From Thermoplasmata archaeon (GTDB lineage Archaea; Thermoplasmatota; Thermoplasmata; Lutacidiplasmatales; UBA184): a stretch of DNA of 64,000 bases. The stretch spans positions 34,008-98,007 of the forward strand of contig JAKIWG010000006.1 in the NCBI GenBank assembly GCA_022750155.1, read 5' to 3'. A model generated the notes under the pieces. That model did not search any database, was not told where the DNA came from, and saw nothing but the letters and a program-made list of their open reading frames with translations. The translations under genes and the position numbers were made by a program. Positions 50,080 through 58,853 of the stretch are shown here, piece after piece (position 1 is the first letter of the stretch; each line of letters begins with the position of its first letter).

Positions 50080-52929
50080 ATGCGAGGGAGCGCCAGGAGT
50101 CGGGCAGCCGTCCACGCGCTTCGGAGGTACCGTAAGGGGCCGCTGTTGGTCCTCGCGCTCCTGCTCGTGCTCTCCACCCTCCCCACACCATCCTACGCAG
50201 AGGGCAGCGGGTTGGCCGGCACTCCCCTCCCCGCGTCCCGCCCGTCCGCCATCACGACCGGCCCCTGCCCAGGGAGCTCAATCCCATCGCGGTTCTCTGC
50301 GCAGCTCGGGGTGGAAGGGTCGGCGTCCTCGCCCCCGAGCGTGGCGGGAGTCTCCCTGTCGATCTCGTACTACTACACGTGGAACGATACTCCGAAAGGC
50401 GGCCCTTCGAGCCTGCGCTGCGTCGCATCGACCACGACCAACATCACGGACCTCTCCGGCGCCACCGTCCTGTCCGCGCCCGTCCCGCTGACCTCGTGTG
50501 GCGGGGGCGGCTGCTCGACGTATGTCGGGCCGTACGGCGACCTGAGCTTCGGAACGACCGGGGCGACCCCACCCGGCTATTTCCTGACGAGCGAGCGGAG
50601 CGGGACGTCGGTCGCCCTGGAGTTCGTCCTCGCGCTCTCCACCCTCTCCCTCGCGCCGTTCGGGCGCACGGTCGTGAGCGTCCTCGCTCCCACCCTGATC
50701 CGCGCGCTGGCCGAATCCGGCAACGGGGGACCGAGCCCCGCGAACCTGTCGTACGATTGGCACCTCACCGGTTCCGGCTGGTCGGTCGACTCAGGGTACG
50801 GGTGGTCGTCGCTCACGGTCACCGCGGCGGTCGGAGCGGGCCCTGCGACGGTCGGGCTCTGGACGAACGGCTCGTACAACGGGACCGCGGTCTCCGAGGG
50901 ACCGGTGACCCTCGACCTGAGCGCCGTGTCGACCGCCCTGTCCAGCGAGAGCGTCGTTCCGACCTCGCTGGATGCGGGAGAGCTCACGACCGTGTCGGTT
51001 ACGGGAACGGGCTCGGGGGGGTACCCCTACACCGCGCAGTTCCTTCCGGGCCTCGGGGCATCTCCCACCAACGCCACGTGCTCCGCGTCGGTGGTCGTGG
51101 GGGGCCTCGTCGACGTGAGCTGTTCGGCGAGCCTCACCTACTCGCGATCGGGGGACGCGCAACCGTCGGTGAACCTGACGAACGGATTCTCCACCGCGAG
51201 CGCATCCCTACCGAAGGTGACCGTCGCCCCGGCCCTCGGGGTCGTCGTAAGCCCATCCTCGGTGCAGACGTACCTTGAGACCCCCACCCGGATCATGGTC
51301 TCCAGCGCTCCCGGGAGCGGGACCCCTCCGTACGGACCGGCGTGCCTCTCCACCGGAGACTCACGCCTGTTCTGCGACAACTCCACCGGGGGCCCTTGGC
51401 CGTTCGACGTCAGCTGGGGCAGGACCGGGACCCTCGGGGCCATCGCCACCGTCCTCGACACGGCCGGCGTGAACCGCTCGGTAGGGTTCGCCGTCGAGGT
51501 CGTGGCACGGCCCGCCCTGACTCCGATCGTGCCGAGTACCCAGTCGGTGAACGTGGGGCAGCCGGTCAACCTATCCTCCTACGTCTCCGGAGGGGCGTAT
51601 CCGGTCGAGTACTGGTGGAACGACTCCAACCCCGCGGGAACCGTCTACGGCGGCGCGGTCGAGCGCCCGGCGCCGCTACAGGTCGAATTCACCCCGTCGA
51701 TCGGGGGGCTCCACAACCTCACGCTCACGGCCCTCGATTCGCTCGGGACCGAGAAGAGCGAGCGGATCTCGATCATCGTCCACCTGGGTCCGGCGTACGC
51801 GATCGCCCCGGTCCTGGGGCTGCCGAACGCCAGCGACCCGGCCGGTTCCCCCTGGCGTTTGGCTCTCGAGAGCGTCGACCTGCTCGGCGAGCGGGTCCCC
51901 TTCAATGATTCGAACGAGAGCCTTCAATTCTATTTCGGAACCGTCGCGTCGGTCGGCCCGACGTGGGTGAACGACTCGGAAGGCGCGCACCTGTTCGACG
52001 CCGGAAGCAATCTGACGCGCTTCTCGCTCCCGGTCCCCCGCTCGGCGTGGAGCGAGGGGCTGCTGAACGTCTCCGTCACGCCGACCCGGCTCGGCATTCT
52101 CGACGTGTTCCTCTCCGGGCCGCTCCCGAGCACGCCGGCCTCCTCCGGCCGGCTCGGGTTCGCCGTCACGGCCGACACCGCCCATCTACACCTGAGCGGG
52201 CCGAGGTATGTCGTGCCCGGGGACCGGTCGAACTCCACCCTCTACCGGATTGCCGACCGTTTCGGAAACTCGGCCCCGATGATCTCCCTCACCCTGCACG
52301 AGAAGTTCGGCTCCGACGACCTCGTCTCGAACCCGACCTCGGTGGGGAACGCCTCGGCGAGCTCGGTCTGGGTCAACTTCACCGCCCCCTCCCGGGCCGC
52401 GGGTACGGTGGAGGTCGACGGCCCGTCCGGGGCCGTACTCCTCTCCATTCGGGTCCCGGGCGCTCCCGCCCCCGCGATCACCTCGTGGATCGTGGGGGGG
52501 CTCGTCGTCGCCGTGCTCGGGGTGGGCCTCACCGGGTACGGTTACCGGCGGCACCGGAGATCGGCCGCCCTCGCGCGCTCCTCGCCGGACGTCACCGAGG
52601 ACGACCTGCGTCGACTCGCCGAAGGCCGGGCCCACGTCCTCTCGCGGTCGCGGACGGACCGTCCGGTCCCGATCTCCGATCTCGGGCGCGAGTTCCCGGG
52701 GGCTCCGCCTTCCGGGGCCGAGCTCGCCGAGTGGGTCGGCTCGCTCGTGGCCGAAGGGGCGCTACGCGCCGTGCTCGGGGCCGACGGGAGACCGGGTTTT
52801 GTGCGGGTCCCGGAACCGGCATCGCCGACGATCCCCCGCGTCGACCTCGACCCGAGGGCGCTCGACCATGCGCTCGCCGCCCGCGACCACGACGAGCGCC
52901 CGGAGCCGCCGTCGACCGGCGGGGGCTGA
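50080..52929 (+). CDS. Giant Ig-like surface protein with TM and cytoplasmic winged-helix-like tail
   Basis: The 949-aa protein (ATG 50080) has a signal peptide (GPLLVLALLLVLSTLPTPSYA) and then about 760 residues of Ig/PKD-like repeats with NxT sequons (for example LTTVSVTGTGSGGYPYTAQFLPG and PVNLSSYVSGGAYPVEYWWND). One TM (SWIVGGLVVAVLGVGLTGYGY) is followed by KRRH-type basic residues. The about 110-residue tail holds RPVPISDLGREFPGAPPSGAELAEWVGSLVAEGALRAVLGADGRPGFVRV, which reads as a winged helix. The design parallels 17970-19286: long ectodomain, one TM, regulatory tail. It may be a membrane-bound transcription factor, but the tail's HTH is weaker than in the other protein. Confidence 0.75.
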   Translation: MRGSARSRAAVHALRRYRKGPLLVLALLLVLSTLPTPSYAEGSGLAGTPLPASRPSAITTGPCPGSSIPSRFSAQLGVEGSASSPPSVAGVSLSISYYYTWNDTPKGGPSSLRCVASTTTNITDLSGATVLSAPVPLTSCGGGGCSTYVGPYGDLSFGTTGATPPGYFLTSERSGTSVALEFVLALSTLSLAPFGRTVVSVLAPTLIRALAESGNGGPSPANLSYDWHLTGSGWSVDSGYGWSSLTVTAAVGAGPATVGLWTNGSYNGTAVSEGPVTLDLSAVSTALSSESVVPTSLDAGELTTVSVTGTGSGGYPYTAQFLPGLGASPTNATCSASVVVGGLVDVSCSASLTYSRSGDAQPSVNLTNGFSTASASLPKVTVAPALGVVVSPSSVQTYLETPTRIMVSSAPGSGTPPYGPACLSTGDSRLFCDNSTGGPWPFDVSWGRTGTLGAIATVLDTAGVNRSVGFAVEVVARPALTPIVPSTQSVNVGQPVNLSSYVSGGAYPVEYWWNDSNPAGTVYGGAVERPAPLQVEFTPSIGGLHNLTLTALDSLGTEKSERISIIVHLGPAYAIAPVLGLPNASDPAGSPWRLALESVDLLGERVPFNDSNESLQFYFGTVASVGPTWVNDSEGAHLFDAGSNLTRFSLPVPRSAWSEGLLNVSVTPTRLGILDVFLSGPLPSTPASSGRLGFAVTADTAHLHLSGPRYVVPGDRSNSTLYRIADRFGNSAPMISLTLHEKFGSDDLVSNPTSVGNASASSVWVNFTAPSRAAGTVEVDGPSGAVLLSIRVPGAPAPAITSWIVGGLVVAVLGVGLTGYGYRRHRRSAALARSSPDVTEDDLRRLAEGRAHVLSRSRTDRPVPISDLGREFPGAPPSGAELAEWVGSLVAEGALRAVLGADGRPGFVRVPEPASPTIPRVDLDPRALDHALAARDHDERPEPPSTGGG

Positions 52930-52933
52930 ACCG

Positions 52934-54265
52934 CTACGGGGCGTGCCCGACCAGGTCGTAGTACCGGTAGGCTGCTTCGCCGGCGCCGAAGCAGTACTTC
53001 AGGCCCGTGAACCCGGACTTGAGCTCGGCGGCCGCCTCGGCGACCTCCGCCGCCGGCCGGTGCCGGTGGAGCAGGTCGTCAAAGAGCCCGGCGATCCGGG
53101 CCATCTCCGGTTCGCGCATGCCGACGCGCGTCACCTCCGGTGTTCCGAGCCGCACCCCCTGCGGGTGCTTCGGGCTCGTGTCGCCGGGCAACAGGTTCTT
53201 GTTCGTGATGATCCCGGCCTCGGAGAGCAGGCGGGCGGCGGCCTCGCCCCCCCCTTCCGACGCCATGCGGACGGCGACGGTGTGCGAGCGGGTGAACCCG
53301 AGCTCCGGGGCGAGCACGTCGAACCCTCGTTCGTGGAGCGCCTGGCCGAGGGCCCGCGCGTTGAGGACGGTCTGGCGGGCGTACGCGCGGCCGAAGGCGA
53401 GATGTTCGGCGAAGCTGACGGCGAGCGCCGCCATGGTGTGCAGGTGGTGGTTGCTCGTGACCCCGGGGAAGGCGGCGGACTGGAGGCGCTTTTCGAGTTC
53501 GGGGTCCGAGGCGTTCCCCAGGATGAGCCCGTGCTGCGGGCCGGGGAGCGTCTTGTGGGTCGAGGCCGAGACCACGACGCACCCTTCATGGAGCGGGTCC
53601 TGGAATTCTCCGCCGGCGATCAGGCCGAGGACGTGCGCCGCGTCGTACCAGCCCCTCGCGCCGATCTCCTTCATCGTAGGGGCGAGCTCGGCGACCGGCA
53701 TCGGGAACAGGAACAGGGAGAGCCCGAACAGGCAGAGCTTGGGACGCACCGCGAGGAGGATCTCGCGGGTCCTCGGCACATCGATCGTCATGCGAGCGTC
53801 GTCCCAGGCGTAGTAGACCGGCTTGACCCCCCGGAGCCCGAACGCCCCGAACGAGGCGCTCGAGATGTGCGCCCCGTTCGCGAGGCGGGAGGTCCCGACG
53901 AGATCGCCCGGCTCGGCGAGGGCCTTCAGGACCGCCAGGTTGGCCACGGTGCCTGAGATGGGCCGCACGTCGGCGAACGAACACCGGAACAGGCGCTTCG
54001 CGAGGTCGATGCACGTCCGCTCGACCTCGTCGACCTGCTCGTTCCCCTCGTAGTAGCGCTCCCCGGGCAGGCCCTCGGCGTACCGGGAGTGAAAGTCGCT
54101 GATCAGCAGTTCCTTCGCGTAGGGTGACAGGAGGTTCTCGCTGGCGATGAGCGGTATCGCGCGTTCGAATCGGGTGGAGTGGCGCTGGACGGTGGTGCGG
54201 ATGGATTGGACGACGTCGGCCATCTCCCGTTCGGGTGCGACGCCGGTCTCATGGGGTGCCGTCAT
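52934..54265 (-). CDS. glyA: Serine hydroxymethyltransferase
   Basis: The 443-aa PLP enzyme (ATG 54265) interconverts serine and glycine with a tetrahydropterin one-carbon carrier. RAIPLIASENLLSPYAKELLISDFHSRYAEGLPGERYYEGNEQVDEVE is the family start. VRPISGTVANLAVLKAL, GWYDAAHVLGLIAGGEFQDPL and the PLP-lysine segment VSASTHKTLPGPQHG follow. It ends in the folate/pterin-side domain (GVRLGTPEVTRVGMREPEM). The sequence is of the archaeal type, which may use tetrahydromethanopterin or folate. It is divergent from the thioesterase gene and convergent with the giant surface-protein gene (4 nt between stops). Confidence 0.95.
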   Translation of the reverse strand: MTAPHETGVAPEREMADVVQSIRTTVQRHSTRFERAIPLIASENLLSPYAKELLISDFHSRYAEGLPGERYYEGNEQVDEVERTCIDLAKRLFRCSFADVRPISGTVANLAVLKALAEPGDLVGTSRLANGAHISSASFGAFGLRGVKPVYYAWDDARMTIDVPRTREILLAVRPKLCLFGLSLFLFPMPVAELAPTMKEIGARGWYDAAHVLGLIAGGEFQDPLHEGCVVVSASTHKTLPGPQHGLILGNASDPELEKRLQSAAFPGVTSNHHLHTMAALAVSFAEHLAFGRAYARQTVLNARALGQALHERGFDVLAPELGFTRSHTVAVRMASEGGGEAAARLLSEAGIITNKNLLPGDTSPKHPQGVRLGTPEVTRVGMREPEMARIAGLFDDLLHRHRPAAEVAEAAAELKSGFTGLKYCFGAGEAAYRYYDLVGHAP

Positions 54266-54387
54266 AGGCCCCCACCCCCCCGTTTCCAGTGGAACCCGGG
54301 GGACCCGGAGCGCCCGCCCCACACACCATGGGACCTGCCCGAGGGGTGGTCGGGGGCGCGCATGAGGGGGGTCCACGACATCAACCC

Positions 54388-54395
54388 CATATAGG
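54388..54395 (+). promoter_or_regulatory. TATA box of the thioesterase gene
   Basis: CCATATAG is centred 27 nt before the ATG at 54418, giving a leaderless start. Confidence 0.65.
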
Positions 54396-54417
54396 CCACC
54401 GCTCCCATCTCGGCCGG

Positions 54418-54876
54418 ATGTCGATCGCGGCCGACACCGCTCCTCCTTCCTGGCCTTGTCGCCGTCTCTTCACCATCTACTACCACGATATCGACGTACT
54501 CAATCATCTCAATCACGCCGCATACTTTCCCATGATGGAGACGCTGCGCTGCGATTACTACCTCCCGATGGTCGGGTCGAACGACCCTCGAGCCATCGAT
54601 ATCATTCTCGCCGAGGCGTCGTGCCGCTACCTCGCACCGGTCGAGTACGGTCAGGTCCTGCTCGGGGAGGTCGCCCCGGCGAGGCCGCTCGGGCGGACGA
54701 GCTTCTCCCTCCTCTACCGGTTCCGGGATCCGGAGGGTCTGAAGGTCTACGCCCGGGGGCGGACGGTGATCGTATGCTTCGACTACGAGCGGAACGAGAA
54801 GAAGGAGATTCCGCCCGACCGGCGGCAACGGCTCGCCCAAGACGCGATCGACCCGGCTTCGGAAGGCTGGGCCTGA
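54418..54876 (+). CDS. 4HBT/YbgC-type hotdog thioesterase
   Basis: The 152-aa hotdog-fold protein has the 4HBT signature CRRLFTIYYHDIDVLNHLNHAAYFPMMETLRCDYY, where the aspartate and following 'N..H..Y' match acyl-CoA thioesterases of the YbgC/4-hydroxybenzoyl-CoA type. ASCRYLAPVEYGQVLLGEVAPARPLGRTSFSLLYRFRD gives the long central strands. It probably hydrolyses acyl-CoA thioesters. The start ATG 54418 is chosen over the track start because a TATA box lies 27 nt upstream. Confidence 0.88.
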   Translation: MSIAADTAPPSWPCRRLFTIYYHDIDVLNHLNHAAYFPMMETLRCDYYLPMVGSNDPRAIDIILAEASCRYLAPVEYGQVLLGEVAPARPLGRTSFSLLYRFRDPEGLKVYARGRTVIVCFDYERNEKKEIPPDRRQRLAQDAIDPASEGWA

Positions 54877-55033
54877 GCCCAGGCCTTTGATTTCTCCAGT
54901 GGAAATGGGGGGGTGGGGGTGTGGTGCCCTCCGGTAGCCCGAGTGGGACCGGCGCTGGCTGGATGGCGAGGGGTGCGAGACCAGGGGTTCGTCAGAGCCC
55001 GGCCCCGAAATTCGGGGGGACCCGCCCATCGGC

Positions 55034-55294
55034 CTACGGGGTGGTGTTCGCGCCGATCAACGCCCAGCGCACTCGCACCGGGAGGTTCGGGACCGGCGTC
55101 GGAGTAACGCAGTCACACGATCCCCGACGACACCCGAGGGTCAGGATATGACCGGTGGGCCAATGCGGGAGATGGTACAACCGACTCCGAGTGATGTGGT
55201 GGACCCAGTGCGGTCCCGGAGTGGTGGAGCGGGTGGCGACCTCATGACCACAGTGGCCGCAGGTGCTGTAGCTCAGGGTGTCGACGAGCTTCAT
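55034..55294 (-). CDS. Possible small Cys/His-rich protein
   Basis: This is an 86-aa candidate (ATG 55294) 180 nt downstream of the SRP RNA. STCGHCGHEVATRS offers a CxxC, and a histidine-rich middle (PHWVHHITRSRLYHLPHWPTGH) leads to CRRGSCDC. These could bind zinc, but no family is recognised. It lies in a 980-base region that otherwise holds only the SRP RNA. The composition is unusual for random GC-rich sequence (many His and Cys), which is the main argument for it. Confidence 0.35.
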   Translation of the reverse strand: MKLVDTLSYSTCGHCGHEVATRSTTPGPHWVHHITRSRLYHLPHWPTGHILTLGCRRGSCDCVTPTPVPNLPVRVRWALIGANTTP

Positions 55295-55472
55295 GAAACG
55301 CCCTTGGCGCGAACAAGAACTAGGAAGTTTTTCTCCCTTTCGGGCCGCCCGTGGGCGGGTCGACCCGTTCGCCGCGGTAGATGGCACCACCGTCCCGCTC
55401 GACTTCGTCGATTCGCAGGCTCGCCCAGCTCAACCCAGGGCGATCCATGGGGGAGTCTGCCCGGGAGGGAAT

Positions 55473-55783
55473 GCTAGGCCGGTCAGGTGGCCGCCCGGAA
55501 GAAGGGTCCGTGGTTCCCGGCCGCTCCTCGGCCCCGTCGCCCCACCAGCGTCGACGGGTCACGGTAAGGCTGCTCCCGTCAGGACCTAACCCGGTGCCCG
55601 TGATGGATAACCGCTAGGGCACTCCTCCGAGTGCTCGTCGCGATGCCCGCGGCCCGATGGAACAGAGCGTCTGCGGAGACAACCGAGACGAACTCCTCCT
55701 CCGAACGTCGCCCTGACCTGTCACCCCCGCTAAGGACGGTTTCGGTGTATAAGGGGACGCCCAACCCCCCGGTCTAGCCTAGC
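55473..55783 (-). ncRNA. ffs: Archaeal 7S signal recognition particle RNA
   Basis: The minus strand shows an Alu domain (CTAGACCGGGGGGTTGGGCG then TCCCCTTATACACCGAAACCG, + coordinates 55734-55776), which is close to what I recall of archaeal SRP RNA 5' ends. About 150 nt on comes the helix 8 signature GGTTAGGTCC-TGAC-GGGAGCAGCC (55568-55592), with the SRP54-binding AGCAG. Ends pair: GCTAGGC at 55777-55783 with GCCTAGC at 55473-55479, and helix 5 GGTCAGG (55712-55718) with CCTGACC (55481-55487). The length of about 311 nt is typical. The helix 8 tetraloop is TGAC (URRC type) rather than the common GGAA. A GTATAAATAC box lies about 25 nt upstream of the 5' end. The RNA scaffolds SRP19/SRP54 for membrane targeting. 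Confidence 0.88.
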
Positions 55784-55803
55784 GGCGCGAGCACCGTCTG
55801 TCC

Positions 55804-55813
55804 GTATTTATAC
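55804..55813 (-). promoter_or_regulatory. TATA box of the SRP RNA, possibly shared
   Basis: GTATAAATAC on the minus strand is about 25 nt before the inferred SRP RNA 5' end. It is nearly palindromic, and reading rightward (GTATTTATAC) it could also start the propeller-permease mRNA with a ~25-nt leader carrying GGAGGGG. Confidence 0.75.
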
Positions 55814-55859
55814 CTGCCCGAGCCCGTCGGGGTCTCCGATCGAGGAGGGGTCCACGTCG

Positions 55860-58853
55860 GTGAGGAATCGGGGCGCGGGGTCGCGCGGGCGGCGCCCCCG
55901 ACCTTGGGTTCCCGCGGCGGTGGGGCTCGGGCTCTGCCTGGTGCTCCTGGCGACCCCGGCCGTGTGGATCGGTGGGGCCGCGAAGGCGGCGGCGGCCCAC
56001 GTCGGGGTGGGCACCATACCCCGGTCCGGAAGCCCGGTCGGCAACTGGACGACCTTTCACGGTTCGGAGAACCGCAGCGGGGAGTCCTCCGGGGTCGGCC
56101 CGATCAACGCCCACACCCAGTGGTTCCGGATGCTGTCGAACGGCCAGATCCGGGTGGGCCCGGTGGAGAACGGGACCCAGATCTACGTGGCGGACACGTT
56201 CGGGACGGTGTTCGACCTCAACCGGTCCGACGGGTCGGTCCTGTGGCGCCACGCGGTCGGTCTCAACCCCACGACACCGGACCTCTCCGGCGGACAGCTC
56301 GTCATCGCGAGCAGCAGTGGCCTGACCGACCTCAACGCGACCTCCGGGGCACAGAACTGGTCGATCGGGTTGGGGAGCCGGGTCACCGGTCCGGTGAGCG
56401 TGGTCGGCGGAACGGTGGTGGTCGGCACCGCCGACGGCCGAATCATCGCCGTGTCCCTGAGCGACGGTCGATTCCTGTGGAGCGCGACGCTGGGGGCCGG
56501 GATCGCCGGGGCGCCGGCCTACGAATCCGGGGTATGGTACGCGGCCACCGACGTCGGGGGCCTCGTGGCGCTCACCAGTGTGGGGAAGACGATCTGGGGC
56601 GCGAACGTGAGCGCTCCGGTCGACTCCGGACCGGCGGTCTCGTTCGGCCGGGTGGTCCTCGGCGACCTCCGGGCCAAGGTGACCGAGTTCAACGCCACGC
56701 GCGGGGACCTGCTCTGGCAGTACCTCGGCAACGTGTCGCACCCCGGGGACGGCATCGAGGCCACTCCCGCGATCGGCGCGACGGGGGTCTACGTCTCCAC
56801 CGACCTCGGCGCGGTGGACGCCCTCGACCTCACCACGGGGGTCCTCCGATGGACGCGGAACGTCAGCTTCACCGGCTACGCCGTCTCCGCGGCGCCGGTG
56901 CTCACCGTCAACGCGGTCTACGTCTGGGACGCCTCCGAAAGCATCGATGATTTCTCGCTCGCCAGCGGCCGGCTCGAATGGTCGGCGGCGCTCTCGGCAG
57001 AACCGAGCTACTCCTCCCCGGCGGTGGAGAACGGCGACCTGACCATCGGCAACGAAAAGGGCTACTTGTGGGAGTTCGGGGGGGGTACCGGCGGGACCGC
57101 GTGGAACGTCTCGGGCACCGTCACGGACCGGGCGGGCCGGCCCATTGCGGGTTCGACCATCGCGTACTCCGATTCGCCGGTCGCGGTCCGCCCGGATGGG
57201 TCGTTCCTGTTCCAGCTGACGAACGGGAGCTACACGCTCACCGCGTCGGCGCCCGGGTTCGCGTCGGTGAGCCTCGGGGTCGCGGTGACCGGCCCGGTCG
57301 TCGGCCTGCGGTTCGTCCTTCCCATCCTGACGCTCTACCGGCTGAGCGGGTCCGTCACGGACGGCCTCTCCGGCCACGGGCTTTCCGGGGTCCTGGTCCA
57401 GGTCGAGGTGGGAACGTGGGTCAACCGAAGCTTCAGCTCGGCCGGGGGAGGGTTCGTCCTCTGGACCCCGAACGGGACGGCGTACGTCACCGCCCAACCC
57501 CCTTCCGGATACGACCCGGTCGCGATCCACGTCGTGGTCAACGGGGCCCCCGTCGCGGGGGTCGAGCTACCTCTGCCGCCCACGGGCCTCAGCCTCTCGG
57601 CCGCAGGGTGGGAGCGCCTCGATGTGCTGGCTCCCCTCGCCGCCGCGACCTCCGCATTGCTCGCCGCGGCGTTCATCGCCGAGAGCCGGCGGCGCACCGC
57701 CATGGGTCTCTCCTCGACGGTCCTATCCCCGTTCGCCCGATTCGTCGCGATGCGTCTCATCCTGATCCCGGTCCAGGCGTTCGTGGTCCTCACGGTCCTC
57801 TACATCTTCGGGACGTACCTACCGCTCCTCGCCCACCCGGGGTCGAACCCGTGCCAGCTCGCCGTCGGGGCGTGCTCGAACTGCGACTGGTCGAACCTGG
57901 CGTGCTCGGCGAACGCCTTCGTCTCCGGCCTCGCCGCGCTCGTCGTGAACCTGTTCACCGGCCAATGGGGCCTCACCTCCTTCGGCAACCTGCAGGAACC
58001 GGCGGTGTTGTTCCTGCAATGGTGGGGCCCGTACTCGCTCGAGCTCGCGGGGATCGCGCTCTTGCTCTCCGCCGCGATCGCTTACCCCCTCGGGCTGCTC
58101 TCCGGGTGGCGCCGGGACACGTCGGTCGACGTGGGGGCCCGCGGGCTCACGACGGTCGGATTGCTGGTCCCGACGTTCCTGGTGTTGCTGTTCTACCTGG
58201 GCTCCGCGTACATTCCGTTCTCCAACACGTTCGGGGACTGGCCGTATGACGTCATTCCGTCGCCGGAGTGGCTCAACGTGCACGGGCAGCCGTCGTGGAT
58301 CGGGATCGGGTTCAACACCTCCCCGACGGGCTTTCCGCTCGTGGACGCCGCGATCCACGGGTACTGGCCGTTCGAGCTCATCGTGCTCGTCAAGACCCTG
58401 CTCCAGGCCCTGATCATCGCGGTGATCTACGTCGGGATCTTCCTACGATACGCACGCAACGCCGTCGTCGAGGCCGTCCAGGAGCCCTACGTCGTCGCGG
58501 CCCGCGCGCGCGGCGTCCCCGAGGGCGCCCTCCTGTGGCGCCACACCGCGCGCCGCGTCTGGCCGATCTACCTGTTGGTGTTCGGCCTCACCCTCCCGGC
58601 GTACATCGGCACCCAGGCGGTCGTGGAGGCGCTCGCCAACGACCACGGCCTCGGCACCCTCCTGATCGCGCAGATGACCCACGTCCAGTCGACGGCGTTC
58701 GGGTTCTCGTCGGTGGCGGCGGGGCCGCACGTCGGGAACCTGTACCAGGTACTGGTGTTCCTCCTCGTGCTGCTCGTCCTGTTGGGCAACCTCGCCGTCG
58801 ATATCGCGGCCCGCTACCTGGACCCGCGCATCGTGCGACGCGGAGGCACGTGA
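55860..58853 (+). CDS. Fusion: PQQ-type beta-propeller, CarboxypepD_reg-like repeats and DppB-type ABC permease
   Basis: One uninterrupted 997-aa frame (GTG start, GAGGAGGGG 10 nt upstream) encodes several modules. A signal/anchor helix (GLGLCLVLLATPAVWIGGAA) leads to a PQQ-like propeller at about residues 55-405 (blades such as GTVFDLNRSDGSVLWRHAVG and GGTVVVGTADGRIIAVSLSDG). Two carboxypeptidase-regulatory-like modules sit at about 413 and 495, then a TM near 585-605. A dipeptide/oligopeptide permease of the DppB/OppB type runs from about 625 to the end, with the EAA loop EPYVVAARARGVPEGALLWRH. A four-cysteine loop (NPCQLAVGACSNCDWSNLAC) interrupts the permease. It should be the membrane half of an ABC importer with a built-in outside domain. 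DppC overlaps its stop. Confidence 0.85.
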   Translation: MRNRGAGSRGRRPRPWVPAAVGLGLCLVLLATPAVWIGGAAKAAAAHVGVGTIPRSGSPVGNWTTFHGSENRSGESSGVGPINAHTQWFRMLSNGQIRVGPVENGTQIYVADTFGTVFDLNRSDGSVLWRHAVGLNPTTPDLSGGQLVIASSSGLTDLNATSGAQNWSIGLGSRVTGPVSVVGGTVVVGTADGRIIAVSLSDGRFLWSATLGAGIAGAPAYESGVWYAATDVGGLVALTSVGKTIWGANVSAPVDSGPAVSFGRVVLGDLRAKVTEFNATRGDLLWQYLGNVSHPGDGIEATPAIGATGVYVSTDLGAVDALDLTTGVLRWTRNVSFTGYAVSAAPVLTVNAVYVWDASESIDDFSLASGRLEWSAALSAEPSYSSPAVENGDLTIGNEKGYLWEFGGGTGGTAWNVSGTVTDRAGRPIAGSTIAYSDSPVAVRPDGSFLFQLTNGSYTLTASAPGFASVSLGVAVTGPVVGLRFVLPILTLYRLSGSVTDGLSGHGLSGVLVQVEVGTWVNRSFSSAGGGFVLWTPNGTAYVTAQPPSGYDPVAIHVVVNGAPVAGVELPLPPTGLSLSAAGWERLDVLAPLAAATSALLAAAFIAESRRRTAMGLSSTVLSPFARFVAMRLILIPVQAFVVLTVLYIFGTYLPLLAHPGSNPCQLAVGACSNCDWSNLACSANAFVSGLAALVVNLFTGQWGLTSFGNLQEPAVLFLQWWGPYSLELAGIALLLSAAIAYPLGLLSGWRRDTSVDVGARGLTTVGLLVPTFLVLLFYLGSAYIPFSNTFGDWPYDVIPSPEWLNVHGQPSWIGIGFNTSPTGFPLVDAAIHGYWPFELIVLVKTLLQALIIAVIYVGIFLRYARNAVVEAVQEPYVVAARARGVPEGALLWRHTARRVWPIYLLVFGLTLPAYIGTQAVVEALANDHGLGTLLIAQMTHVQSTAFGFSSVAAGPHVGNLYQVLVFLLVLLVLLGNLAVDIAARYLDPRIVRRGGT

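Noticed and set aside
55779-57530. 583-aa minus ORF
   Set aside because: It is antisense to the propeller domain and overlaps the start of the SRP RNA. The composition is that of a GC-rich shadow.
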